NCBI GenBank assembly: GCA_027579435.1
Contig: JANBPK010000821.1
Span: 1 to 64,000, forward strand
Length of the DNA: 64,000 nucleotides
Direction of reading: 5' to 3'
Origin: Candolleomyces eurysporus
Taxonomy: Eukaryota; Basidiomycota; Agaricomycetes; Agaricales; Psathyrellaceae
Numbering within the stretch: position 1 is the stretch's first letter; each line of letters opens with the position of its first letter. The position numbers were made by a program, and so were the translations under genes. Below, one piece after another: positions 12,463 to 23,166 of this stretch. The notes below the pieces were generated by a model. It saw only the letters and a program-made list of their open reading frames with translations. It did not search any database and had not been told where the DNA came from.

Positions 12463-13744
12463 TTGAAGTGATCGAGAACGGCGAGACTACTAAAACACAC
12501 AACCTAACTCCTACACCAACCCTAAGTCGAGCCGTGCGAGATAAGTGGTATGTATAGACCTTTGTAGTCATGCCGCACCAAATTGGGGGTGCGAGTATGG
12601 GGGGTAGTGTAGAGTATTAAGAATTTACAGATTCTCTCTCTTGTGCACACTAATTCCAAGTAATCGAGGGGTACTCGATAATCACACAGTTAACCCTAAG
12701 GTTACTTCTTTATAGCTTTGATCTTTCCTTTACTTAGTATCACGCTGCGCGAGATAAAAGTCACTAATCCAGTCGATTGCAAACGCAAAGTAAACACAAA
12801 TAAAACAGCAGTAATTCTCTGGGGAAAAACTATGCTAAGAGAGTCCAATATATATACTATCTGGAGCCGCGCGATCACCGGAGCATGATAAAAAGGTGTA
12901 CAACGAGATTTATAAATAAAAAGAAGTCCAGGCCCCAGCTAGAGAGAGAGATAAAGAGATAAAAAAAGGGTATTGGATACGCCAAGGCGCCGCCGCGCCA
13001 CTCCTGCGCTCGCGCCGTGACTATTAATAGATTCTGGCTGCCTTTTCTAGTATGCCGAGTGGGATGCCGAAGTTGATCGAGGGTGGTCGGGCTACGGTTA
13101 TTCCAACCGCCGTCTTGGTATACCTTTGCTCGAGCCACATGAGGAGGAGTCGGACCTCCGTCAATTGAGTATCTTTATCTTGGCAAAAGCCCTGGTGACC
13201 ACTTTCCGGGTATCTCTTTCCGTGAACGACCTTCCTTTCAGAGTATATTGAGCTCCTTTCTCGTGCCGCGCCAACCATCATGCCATCTGATGTGCCGAGC
13301 CTTGCCGCACCGTCTCTTTATGTGCTTAGGGACTCGTCCCACTGCTCTAGCACTGAAGGTACTCGATTAATGTGAGGCCACGCGAGAGTTTAGGTTCCTT
13401 TAGTGCCTAGGAAAATATCTCTCTAGCTTTAGTAATGAAACTGGGTCTTTCCGCTGCAGGGTAGGCCGTTTAATCTGAAGCGGCGCCAACCGGCTGGCCT
13501 ACTAAACCCTAATCTCGGGTATATGGCGGGCGCGCCTCTAAGTTAGCAGTCCTCGAGTAGACTCCAACTCTCGTGAACCCAAGAGTGATGTACTCTTTAA
13601 TTATCCTTCGCGCCGCGCGAGTTATCTTAGAACTAGCAGGGTTTCTTAACATAGAGATTTAATAGACACGACCGTTTAGTTGAATAATGAACAATATATT
13701 CAATAAAGTTGGTATCTATTCGCAAAAATGCGAATACGGTCGTA
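12463..13744. mobile_element. Repeat-derived DNA inserted into the Plavaka transposase (LTR-like start)
   Basis: Directly after the last Plavaka codon the sequence changes to low-coding DNA starting (A)TGTTGAAGTG. TGTTG is a common 5' end of Ty1/copia-type LTRs, but no second LTR copy was found in the window. No convincing gene lies here. A minus-strand frame at 13024-13281 (85 codons) reads like protein at its C-terminus but is not recognised. A hairpin ATTCGC-AAAAAT-GCGAAT lies near 13718-13735, close to the junction with the LINE fragment. I see transposon debris of unresolved type. Confidence 0.4.
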
Positions 13745-14275
13745 TCAGCGGTCAGCGGAGTTTACAATAATTAGTCTGCCTTCATGGAGATTGTTAAGGT
13801 TGTCCATTTCTTCTCTGGATAGGTGGGTTTCTTGTATGGCTAGTATTCTGATCTTTTGTTCTCGCATGAGTTGATTAACTTGGCTCCATTTATTTTGTGT
13901 AGTGGCTGAGCCCCCTCCTCGGATGTTTAGGGATGCTATTTTAAGGTTCGCTTTGGTGCGTAGCTTTCGTTGTGGTGTTGTGGTTGATGTGCGTAATTAG
14001 CGATGGGGGGTTGGGTTTATGGTGATGAAGTCTCTGATGGATTGTTGTTGCAATTGGGGGTTGTCAGTCAATTGGGCGGTGTGTTGGTTTTGTCTGGGGT
14101 TTGACTGACTTGTGGGTTGGGTGCGGGTTGGCAGGTGGGATAGAGTTGCTGCCTCACCTCTGCCTACGTTTCCTCCTGTTCCTTCATTAGGGCACTGGCC
14201 AGCAGTTGAGCTCGCACCCCTGTCGGGATCAGGGAGGTGGTGGGGCTGGTCTACCAGAGTAGAGTCAGTTACCAC
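13745..14275 (-). pseudogene. Non-LTR retrotransposon (LINE) fragment: start of the endonuclease domain
   Basis: Reading the minus strand from 14275, a Pro/Gln/Ser-rich leader ends in SIRDFITINPTPHR. After a TAA stop, the same frame continues into LKIASLNIRGGGS, then LAIQETHLSREEMDNL and LIIVNSADR, ending at a TGA at 13745-13747. The block ASLNIRG...(about 30 residues)...ILAIQETHL is the N-terminal signature of the AP-endonuclease (exonuclease III-like) domain of fungal LINEs. Only the first 70 or so residues of the domain remain; catalytic parts further on and the whole reverse transcriptase are absent. The TAA lies at about 13995-14000. The fragment abuts unrelated sequence at about 13740, so it was truncated or cut by another insertion. 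Confidence 0.75.
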
Positions 14276-16960
14276 AGGGGAAAGGAATGGTGTGGCTGGG
14301 GTTGCTAGATACTACTTGTTCCACAACCAAGGAGAGTGAGTAGGGGCCTATTATCCCAGGCTACCTCGGTAAGGGTTATGCCTAGGTCGTGGAGGCCTAC
14401 GCTAGTAGTAAGACTCGCACTGCTGAGGCTTCGCCGGCATGCGGCCTGGTTTACCCACAGCCTAAATAGGCTACCGGGTGTGTCGCTGGTTGGGCGACGG
14501 TCTAGCACGATCTGCTAGCCCCTAAGACTTTCCCGTCCTCTAGGCGAGTCGGTATATGTGGGTCTCAGGGGATGGGTGTTTAGTTGCGGCCATGTTGACT
14601 TAGTGGTTGTTATGTAATAACCCCTAGGGTATCTTTTTTTCTTCTTGTTTACTTGTATTTGATTCGGACTCTCTCAGATTCCCTCGGACTTCTCTCTCTA
14701 GTAGCACGTTATTTTGCCCTTTGCATCAGTCTTAACCCTTAGCCCGAGGATACCCTTGACCCTATGATTCTTTTTCTCATCTGTTCCCCTTTACCCTGCT
14801 TCTTTTGCCCTTTACCCTGCTTCTTTGCTATTAATAGTCAATGGAACTTGATAGCTATCAAGTAGGAACAGTAGAAGCACTAATGCTGGTCATCTGAGTC
14901 GAGCCAGCCTGGACTTGCCCGATCAGTTCAAGTAGTATAAATACCGAGCTGAACTGTAGTAGTTCTTTAGCTTGTTCTCGAGAGTCAAACCTCGTCTACT
15001 TGTACCTGGTGCCTGACAGACATCCCTCAACTTCTTTAACCCTGTGTATGCTCAAACTGAGAACACAGTGGACGCTCAACAACAAGTACATTTGCCTCGA
15101 CATCGTCCCCCATCTCACCCTCACCGGAGGCATAGACCTTACAATAGGCCAAGTGCTTCTCACGATACTGATCGTTCACCCCCTCATCCTATTCGATTCA
15201 CTCAACGTTTCCCAATTATCGCCGTCTGCTCAAGAGCTGGTAGGAACCCTACAGCTATGACGTCTATTGGGTCCCTTCGCTACAAAGAAGGATCAACTAT
15301 TGTGGATATTACGTGCTTCAAACACCATCCAGAGGAAAGAGTCATCACCAACTCTTTTGAACTCCGAGTAACCAACTACATCGACGTCGTCGTCCTCACG
15401 CTTATGCTGATGCGCTGCCTGCGCAAACACCCTATAAAATTTGCGAACTTGCTCTTAATGTTCGTGAACTGACTTGTGCCTACAGAAGATCTTTGTGAAG
15501 TGGGAAACTATAGAGTTGGAGCTTTCCCTGGTTGCCAACTAAGCAGACTACCTAGCAGAGACAAGACAGACGAGTAAGACGGTTCTACAACGGTACTTTA
15601 TATCTGAAACAGCTACAAGTCGAATCAAAGCTACCTGATATGCCTGACCTGGCGAGGGACGATATCAGCAGGAGTCATGCATATTACAAGGGAATTCGCC
15701 CTGACATTGCTAAGCGGAAGTCTTCGTGAAGTAGCTGATGGCTTTGAGAACCTGATTGTCGATCCACTAAGTCAACAAGCGCTGACCTTACTCTTTTGGG
15801 AGGTATCAACGTTAATTGATTCGGCTTCGGAAGGATCGTCCGATGTTCATGAACCCGAACGGAAAACCGGAAAGCACGACAAAGGCGTATAGGGTCAGCA
15901 ACCCGAAGCTCAGTCAGCCTGTCCATAGCCAAGAGAAGGAAAGAGCCAGCAGAGTAGTGAAGCCGTGTGGCTTGGTGGAGCCAAGCACCCAAAACTCGGA
16001 TCAATTCGTCAGATTAGGCACGCGAACGGAAGGGCGAGCTCTCTGGAAGCAATCCTCGGTGAATTTCCATGCGGACTCGATAACAGCCGCGTCCAGAACA
16101 GGTTCGCAAAGCGCCTGGACTGTGTTCTAAAGTTCGAGACTCAACTCTCGGCCTTCGATACCCTCATATGATCGTGTTTCTTATCTCTCTCTGTCTCTGT
16201 CATCTGTTTGTTTCTTTGTCTGTTTGCCAAACAATAATTACATATATATACGTCTCTGTTTTACTTGTATTAGCATTAGCGGGTAGCTAGCGTTTGTATT
16301 TCGCGTCGGGACCGTGTTCCCAGGAATCTACGAGAGCCATCTGTTATCAAGAAAGAGTGTTTAAGTTCGCGAAGTCAATCAGAGTTGTGTCGCTTGCGTT
16401 TATCGAATCGTTCTTGCGTTAAAGTTGCTCGAGACCGTGTTCTCTGTTTGCGAAGTTATCCATCGTATCTCGAACCTTACCGTGTGTTAGCGAAGTCACT
16501 TTGTGAAGCATTTCTATTGTTGCTGGTTGAGCCTTAGCTCCCCCTCGAACTTGCGATTGTACAAGAAGAGTTCTAGAAGCCTCTGTCGACTAGACTTAGA
16601 GCTTTTACCTATACCCCTTGCCCGCCTTTATCTTCACGAAGGTATTTGGTGTGTTGTGTTGTTGTGGTTGTGTGTGTGTGTTTGAGTTCTATAGTTTTGT
16701 TGGTTAGAGAGCCCTAGTTCGCTACCTGCACATCACCGGGAAGAGAGGAAAGCAGCAGATTTAGCTCACCAACACTAGAACTTTGTGTAATACACTTTGA
16801 AGCTTGCCCTCATGTTCGAAACAACCAATAGTTCCGGGCCTTGTGGACAACGCTCCTTGCCTATTGAGAAATCGTCACACTCATGGAGACGCTGAAGACT
16901 TGAAACAGAAACAAGCGCAACGTGCACGCAGATATAGACTATCTCATTGAAAGATGAATT
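14276..16960. other. Degenerate repeat region, possible LTR and gag remnants
   Basis: No intact gene. The first part (to about 14600) may be the 5' leader of the LINE fragment on the minus strand. From about 14614 the sequence reads TGTAATAACCCC and has a TATAAATA element near 14935, and about 15018 ends in TGACA; this resembles an LTR in length and ends, but the partner LTR is missing. A plus-strand frame at 15044-15472 (142 codons), rich in His, Pro and Arg, could be gag-derived. Frames at 15677-15892 and 15965-16171 look protein-like but are separated by stops and carry no recognised domain. A pyrimidine-rich tract (CTCTCTCTGTCTCTGTC) sits at about 16180 and a GT run at about 16670. Confidence 0.35.
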
Positions 16961-16970
16961 CATATATGAG

Positions 16971-16989
16971 CCTCGCCGTTGACGCGAGG
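16971..16989. repeat. Perfect hairpin
   Basis: CCTCGC at 16971-16976 and GCGAGG at 16984-16989 form a 6-bp perfect stem with a 7-base loop. It lies about 380 bases beyond the helicase end of the Helitron, roughly where a Helitron 3' hairpin could be, but no CTRR terminus follows on the minus strand at the expected distance, so the link is not made. Confidence 0.4.
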
Positions 16990-17368
16990 TTTCATCTTTG
17001 TGTCGACAGGTGACAGAATATTCTCCCCAATCTGAAGTTGACCAGTGTGGGCCTACGCAATTGCATCACCACCCACAATCCTCGAGGCATGGTGTGGTAA
17101 TGTCGGGTGCTACTTCAGTCCTTCTACAGAGACCTACCCAACGGTTCGACCTGCAGAGAAACGAAGCAGGCCTGCATTGAGCTTTTTTGAGTCCACCATA
17201 CTGGCATAAGGATGTGGAGAACATGCTAATTACAGCGGCTTCCGGTAATAAATACAAGCCTACAGACCCGTGCCTACGTCACGGGAAACGCAATTGATCA
17301 TCCAAGTTCTCTGACCATGGAACAACAGAATGTCAGTGTTTTGACCTGCAATTACAGTAAATAAATAG

Positions 17369-18838
17369 CTATATTAGAACTTCTGGATATACAATGTTCT
17401 TTGTAGTCAAGGGAGAGTCATTATCATCAGCAGGTCTAGTTATAATCTTGATATTCTGAACTGAAGTAACTCTTGAAACTGCTACATAAAATTGCCCATG
17501 TGTGAAGACAGGAGTCCTCAAGTCCAGACCAACATGCTTTACTGATTGGCCTTGAGATTTGTTGATGGTCATTGCAAAAGCAAGTTGGACTGGAAATTGA
17601 AGGCGAGTGAGATGGAATGGAATTTGTGTTTCAGATGGTGTGATTTTGAGGCGTGGAATGAAGACACACTTTCCAGCATTGCCTCCTGATAGAAGTTGAA
17701 CCTCCAGGACATGGGAAGACATTTGAGTAATGATGCCCCTTGACCCATTGCAGACTCCATCTGAAGAGGAGAGATTGCGCAGAATCATGACTGGTGCACC
17801 AATTTTGAGTTTCAAATGGGACAATGGCAGTCCAGAGCAGTTGATTGAGTTGAGATACTCTTGTGGATACATCATTTCCATGCCTTGGTCTCCTTCATCT
17901 CGACTTTGTGTTGAATCAATGCCGTGGTAGACTCGGGCTTCTCCAGGAACTTGGTTGAGAATTCGGGAGTTAATACTGTCAACATCATCATTCCGGGAAG
18001 AAAGAATAGTGTGTTCTGCAAAGTACTGATCAGGAGGAAGTGGTTGGTTGTTGGAGATCTCAGAGTAGATGGTGCCAATCAGGTCTTCAATCTTGTTTCC
18101 ACCGCATCTGAAGGATTCCAGGAGTGTGATGTCTCCAGAATCGATGTTGGTATGTCCACCTCTTCCCACCTCCAACTGCCATTGAGCAAATTCACGCTCC
18201 CAGACAACTGCAACATTAAGGTGCATTGTTTGCTTCAGATGAAGAAGTTGCATGCTCTGCCATAGATATGATCTCTGCATGCATGCATCAACAATCTGAG
18301 CCCTTGAACCCTTTGGAATTACAGGCAAGATCTGCTGGAAATCCCCTCCAAACACAACACTGAGTCCTCCAAATGGCTTGTCTGGACAATTGCGGATATC
18401 TTTGAATGTGCGATCCACTGCTTCATGAATGTGCCAGTGCTGCATTGGAGCTTCATCCCAAATGACCAATGATGTCTCCCGTATAAGCTCTGCTAGATCA
18501 GACTGCTTGGAAATAGAACATGTAGAGGATTCATGGATGGAGAGGGGAATGTGGAAAGTGGAATGTGAAGTTTGGCCACCCATTAACAGCAAAGATTCAA
18601 TGCCTGAGGAGGCAACACAGAGGACAATCTTCCCCTGGCCCCGAAGATGGTAGCATAGTGTATTGTACACATATGTTTTTCCTGTTCCACCTGGACCATG
18701 GAGGAAGAAAGTCTGTCCACTCTGTTGTTCAACAGCATGGGTAATTTGATCAAATGCTGCACGTTGCTCCACATTGAGGGTTGGTATACGCTCTGCTGCC
18801 AGTTGTCCTTGCTCCTCTTGATTGTATGCACGCTGCTC
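17369..18838 (-). pseudogene. Helitron RepHel, Pif1-like helicase part
   Basis: A continuous frame of about 490 codons begins directly after an in-frame TGA (18839-18841), with EQRAYNQEEQGQLAAERIP and LNVEQRAAFDQI. It includes the Walker A motif GPGGTGKT (about 18688), Walker B VIWDEAPM (about 18455), GGDFQQILPV (about 18330), LKIGAPVMILRNL (about 17800), and the C-terminal TINKSQGQSVKHVGLDL and FYVAVSRV blocks (17465-17560) typical of Pif1/RecD-type superfamily 1 helicases. It would unwind DNA during rolling-circle transposition. It belongs to the same ancestral polypeptide as the Rep domain upstream, but a frameshift and a stop separate the two now. All the helicase motifs that I could check are present. 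Confidence 0.9.
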
Positions 18839-18896
18839 TCAGATGAGTGGATTTCCTACAACTGCTGCCCAATCCCCTACAGGTTGTGCCATCCCA

Positions 18897-21887
18897 TCAA
18901 CCTTTGTCCAAACTAAACTGCATCTGGATAAGAACCTTGTTGAGGAGGTATAGGCCAAAGTCATAGACATGGTCAGGATCAGGATTTTGAATGTTATGTT
19001 CCCTTTCCAAAGTCCGCTGGAGGTCATCACAGATATGCTCCCTAAACTCTAACCACAGTGCCAAAGGATCTGCAGGTGTACAACACTTGAGAATGGTTGC
19101 AAACAGAGTCCGCAGCTGGTGGCCACTGGCCATATGTGCAGCTTCTTGAAGACACTGTCGCCACTCATTATCATCATCTAGCAGTCCACACTGTATGCAT
19201 GCCTCTTGGAAGCTGGGATAGACTGTGCCTTCAACAGTGTGCAAATCTTCAAAGGATGTAGCCCCAGTGACCACGGTGAGCAGCAACCGAAGGTAGAACC
19301 GTTCTCCAGATGTAGCATGAACATAGTACATGCAACCAATGGCCTTCATTTTACGTTCCAGGACTCGCCTGTTCCACTTGTGCTTTTTTGTGTCCCAGGT
19401 GTACATGGCTGGATAGTCTTGGTAAAGGAGGTTCTGACCATCCTGACTATCAGAGTTTGACTTGAACCATGCTGTTAGTGTTGTGTCCCGATTGGAAGCG
19501 TCCTGGAGTACTTGGTGAAGATCATGTTGTCGTGCAGGGTTAAAGGTATGCCATTGGAGGTTGGGAAGATGGACTTGAAGTCGAACAATGTTGGGAATTT
19601 CTTCATGCATGCGGAAGTGGAAGAGTCGCCAAAGAGCTTCACAGGCAGAAACATAGCGTGCATCCAAGTACTGCTGGACCTCATTGTTGTTGCGAGCAAT
19701 CTCAGCAATGGTGCGATCATGCCCCTTGTACACATATTTGTAAATGTACTTGATGGCCTTTATTGAGGCAATGCACTCAACATTGATGTGGCATTGGTAT
19801 TTCCAGAGTAGGTAGCGTGAATAAGCCACCACATAGCGGTTGTCCACTTCAAACTGACAGCCTTTTCTAGTCACTGTTGCCTTCCTGCCATTGTTGCGCC
19901 TTCGGAGTTGAGCATATGAATCTTCAGAAACGGAGGTCTGTTTCCGAAAGCCTTTTGGAAAACATTTTGAGCAGCGGCCATTCCTAAGGCATGGAGAGTT
20001 CTGATCCCCATCAGCACCACAGGGAGTATGGATCATGTGCTTGACAACCAAGTCGTAGAGCTCTCTTTCTGTGCTTGGATCTGGTAACTCGGCTGAAATA
20101 GCACTATCAACGTCATCGGGGGTACGGAGCTTGGAGTCTTGATCCAGGAAGACAATCATATGCATATGAGGAAGACCGCGCTTCTGGAATTCAATGGTAT
20201 GGACTCTTGCAACACACTTGCCAAATATCTGCTTCTTCTCAACGTCCTTGATGAGTTCTTTCATTTTCTGGTGAAAAACTCGGACAATGAGATCTGGCCA
20301 ATCAGAATAATCCTGGCCTGGAAGGAGTTCACTTTTGATTTCTGGCCAGTGAGGATTGGCAGTTGCAGTGATGAAGAGATCTGCTCCTTTGAAGTGACAA
20401 TTGATGGCAAGAGCATCCTGACAGTTCTGGATCATGTTGCGTGTGCTTCCTGAGAAGGAGGAAGGAAGAATGACACGTTGTCCAATGTCCTCCCCAGTCA
20501 CAGTTGGATCAGCTGCAATGGAATCCATAAGGCCTCGATAGCTGTCTGTGCAAAGTGTTGTCTGGTTTGCTTCAACCCATCAAAGACGTGCCTGCTCTGA
20601 AATTGCCCAAGAGTCCACCACAAACTCATGAAACAGCTTCCCAGCTCGGAATAGATGATCAGAAGATCCAACACGGAGAAAGAGGTGGTAGCGGTAGTAT
20701 TCTGTTTGGGAGACGCATGTACGCTTTCCAGTTGGGCCTCCCCCCNTCTCCATCACTGCCACCATGTTCATCTCCCTCTGCAGAAGCTGTTAGCTGCAGC
20801 TTAGGGTGCCATCCTAGAGTTCCAAAAGGGAAAAGAAGAACATAATGGAGCCCTTGATATAATGGGCTGCATTCATTAATGCGTAGGAGGGGCTGATTTC
20901 CCAGTCGGTGAACAATAATATCCCGGAACCCTTGAGATGTCTCGCTGCTGCCAGGAACAATAATGGCAACCTCATCTGCAGCTGCTGTAGGGAGGTTATA
21001 CCTTCTTCGATCACAATCTTCATTGAACCGAAGAATGATATGGCAGTTTTGATCCTGAGGAAGGTGACTTGTTAACTCCCGAGCCTGTTTGAATTGCTGA
21101 ACACTTGGATGGTGATGGTAGATTACGTCTTGGACAATTCAGTGCATGACTCGCTCATTAAGATTACGGTTGGCTTCATGTCCCATACGTTCACGGAGAG
21201 CATCAGCGGGATCAAAACGTACACCTGTGCATACACTGGATGATGGTCTTCTGCTGGAAGAAGGGATCCAATGTTGTGATGGACCTTGCTGTTGATTTTG
21301 AAAACGTAGGGACCACCTCCAGCCTGATTGAGGGAATGATCTAGCTTGCGACCAACTGAAGTAAAGGCAAGTGCATCATTATATTGGCGGATGTTGGTTT
21401 GAAATGCCTTGGCCAGCTCATCGTCTTTGTTGGTGTACAGCTTTAAAAGCTCGTGTGGGGGTGCAGGAAATTTTGGTAGATCAATCTTTCCAGAGAGACA
21501 GCACCCGCCAAATAATGGCTGAGCATTGGTAGAGCCTGTCTTCTTCAGCTTTTCACCTTTCCAATGAAGGGCATCGCATTTGGAGCACACCATACCCATC
21601 TTTCCAACATTATGGACTGGCCAATGGGAATTAAATGGTTGACGGGCAAGAGGTACTTGAGCAGGACACTGATGTGGAGCAGGGATGGCAGCTGGCTGTG
21701 GAGGAGGTGGTTCTGGGCCAAAATGTGGTAAAGGAGGTGGAGGAGCTGCTGGTACAGGGTTTGGAGGAGGTGGAGCTAGAAAAGGAGCTGGTTGAGGAAT
21801 GGGAGGAACATGTGGGTGCAAAATGGGATACATGATTGGCTGATAATAATTGTGAGTACACTGGATTGTGTTTTGAATAAAAGACAA
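18897..21887 (-). pseudogene. Helitron RepHel, Rep (HUH nuclease) part with upstream zinc-finger region
   Basis: The Rep domain contains the HUH-type motif GLPHMHMIVFL (about 20150-20180), CSKCFPKGFRKQT (about 19940-19985) and the catalytic tyrosine region YIYKYVYKGHDR (about 19720-19755), with the paired tyrosines expected for Helitrons. Upstream (21123-21887) is a Pro-rich leader, then a CSKCDALHWKGE and FGGCCLSGK Cys cluster (about 21470-21590). The frame is broken three times in this part. A TTTT run at about 21215 shifts the frame just before FDPADALRERMG, a TGA at 21139-21141 lies in VMH*IVQDV, and a TGA at 20580-20582 lies in ARL*WVEANQ. At the downstream end the frame runs out at 18897-18899, and the helicase resumes in another frame from VDGMAQPVGDWAAV. 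The protein would have nicked DNA and joined the ends. Confidence 0.85.
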
Positions 21888-21904
21888 CTACCCACCTGAG
21901 GCAA

Positions 21905-22229
21905 CTGAGCAGCATTCCATCACCATCAAGCTGGAGCAGGGGGAGGCCGGATTCCAGCCAGAGCATTTGCTAAATTACGATCAATCCGCAGCTCTTGAAG
22001 GCCCATTTGAACATATGTCAAAGGAGGCTCATTGGCAGCAAAAGGATCATCTGCAGGCAGATTTAGAGGGGGGGGAGATAAGCAGGAAGAGGAAGGGGAG
22101 GTCTTGGATGGGGAACACGATGACGCTGAGGGCTGTCAAGCAGACGTCCATCACGCTCTCTTCTTTGAGCAGCAATGCGTGCACGTTGAGGGGTATTTGG
22201 AGGGGTTTCTGGCCTGGATTATCAAATGA
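21905..22229 (-). pseudogene. Helitron RepHel, N-terminal exon
   Basis: The minus strand reads TPQRARIAAQRRERDGRLL followed by a Pro-rich tail. At a run of C residues (plus-strand G run, about 22066-22073) the frame must shift to continue as DDPFAANEPPLTYVQMGLQE and ALAGIRPPPAP. The basic TPQR..IAAQRR start is common at the head of mushroom Helitron proteins. An intron probably separates it from the next exon near 21880-21905, where the minus strand leaves frame. The shift could be a real mutation or a homopolymer sequencing error. Confidence 0.55.
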
Positions 22230-22240
22230 GAACAGATATA

Positions 22241-23112
22241 CATTTTCAACTTAAAAAGGCTCCTCACATCTTGAAGAAATACAGCACACAAAGTCAGAAC
22301 AGGGTGGCCAGTGATCCAGCTACACAACCCAATTTGGCCAAAAAAGTGGGAATTCAGTCTGAGCAGTGACAGTTGATAGTGGAGCTACAACCAATAATGG
22401 AGGGGAGGCAACTGTAAGCCCGCCAACCAATCTCCCTGCACACTGCGCTCTGAAAGAGGTCTCAAAGCAACTGGCAAACAGCTCGTGAAGAGTGGCCAGG
22501 TAGTAGAGACTTTACAGAACGTGACCTTGATCTTAAGAGCAGAGGTTGAGAACGTCTCATACACTCCACTCTCCACTCTCTCCCAAGCTGTATTGTGCAA
22601 GACGGCTGCAACAGTCAAGGCACACTCCCTGCTCTGGCTATAGCCCAACTACCACAAATCCACCCAAAAAANCCAAACCTAAGCAGCCATTATGCATTAT
22701 TAGCACAATTACAGCACATATCACGGCACATCTTAAGTGAGATTACCGAAATCTTGCGATCAAACACTGCCATGTCATCAGTAATAAGGCCGGACAGTGG
22801 TGAGAAAAGATGCCTACCAATGTTGAGGCAAAAGAACAGAGAGATACAGTGGAAAGGAGACAAAAAAGCGATAATAATCAAGAGAAATAAGAGTAGACAA
22901 TGTTTAGCTATGTCAAAGTGCAGCAAGAGTTGGCGGGACACAACAGAATGCAGCGAAAGCGCGTCGCGACGCGTGCCAGTAAGTGGCTTACATAATCCAG
23001 TGCAGCGCGTCCAGTCAGAGCCAGCGAGGCTTGCTTATATAATAATCAACGCGTTTTTCCCAGGTAGTTTCTCTTACAATAATAGATCATCGGCTGTCAC
23101 CAGACCTATAAA
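22241..23112. other. Intergenic between Helitron and P450; TATA element before the P450
   Basis: No gene is supported. The N at 22672 follows an A run. A TATA-like element (TATATAATA, about 23036-23044) lies roughly 70-130 bases before the two possible P450 start codons. Confidence 0.4.
23036..23044 (+). promoter_or_regulatory. TATA-like element of the P450 gene
   Basis: TATATAATA in an otherwise mixed-composition stretch. It lies 69 bases before ATG 23113 and 123 before ATG 23167, a plausible distance for a fungal core promoter. Assigned by motif only. Confidence 0.45.
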
Positions 23113-23166
23113 GTGCTAGACAAGATCGCCCCGGTCGTCAGGGCACGTTTACCTCCATACCCCAGA

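Larger units (their letters stand above)
17369..22240 (-). mobile_element. Decayed Helitron rolling-circle transposon
   Basis: The region carries, in order on the minus strand, the N-terminal basic region, a Cys-rich zinc-finger-like region, the HUH Rep nuclease domain and a Pif1-type helicase. This is the RepHel architecture of fungal Helitrons. The true 5' TC and 3' hairpin-CTRR ends were not located. The coding region is broken by at least three frameshifts (about 22066-22073, about 21215 and about 18905) and three in-frame TGA codons (21139, 20580 and 18839), so it is probably a non-autonomous fossil. The N at 20746 is an assembly placeholder, not a mutation. Confidence 0.85.

Noticed and set aside
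14614..15018. An LTR with TATA box and primer-binding site
   Set aside because: Only one copy is present and no reverse transcriptase or integrase was found, so it is kept only as a weak possibility in the feature list.
12460..16740. Five-base duplication CACCG around 12457 and 16732 as the target site of one large insertion
   Set aside because: A 5-base match is expected by chance at this scale, the sequence after 16735 does not continue the Plavaka protein convincingly, and no direct LTR repeats are found at the two ends.
16971..16989. Hairpin as the 3' end of the Helitron
   Set aside because: No CTRR motif follows on the minus strand within the usual distance.
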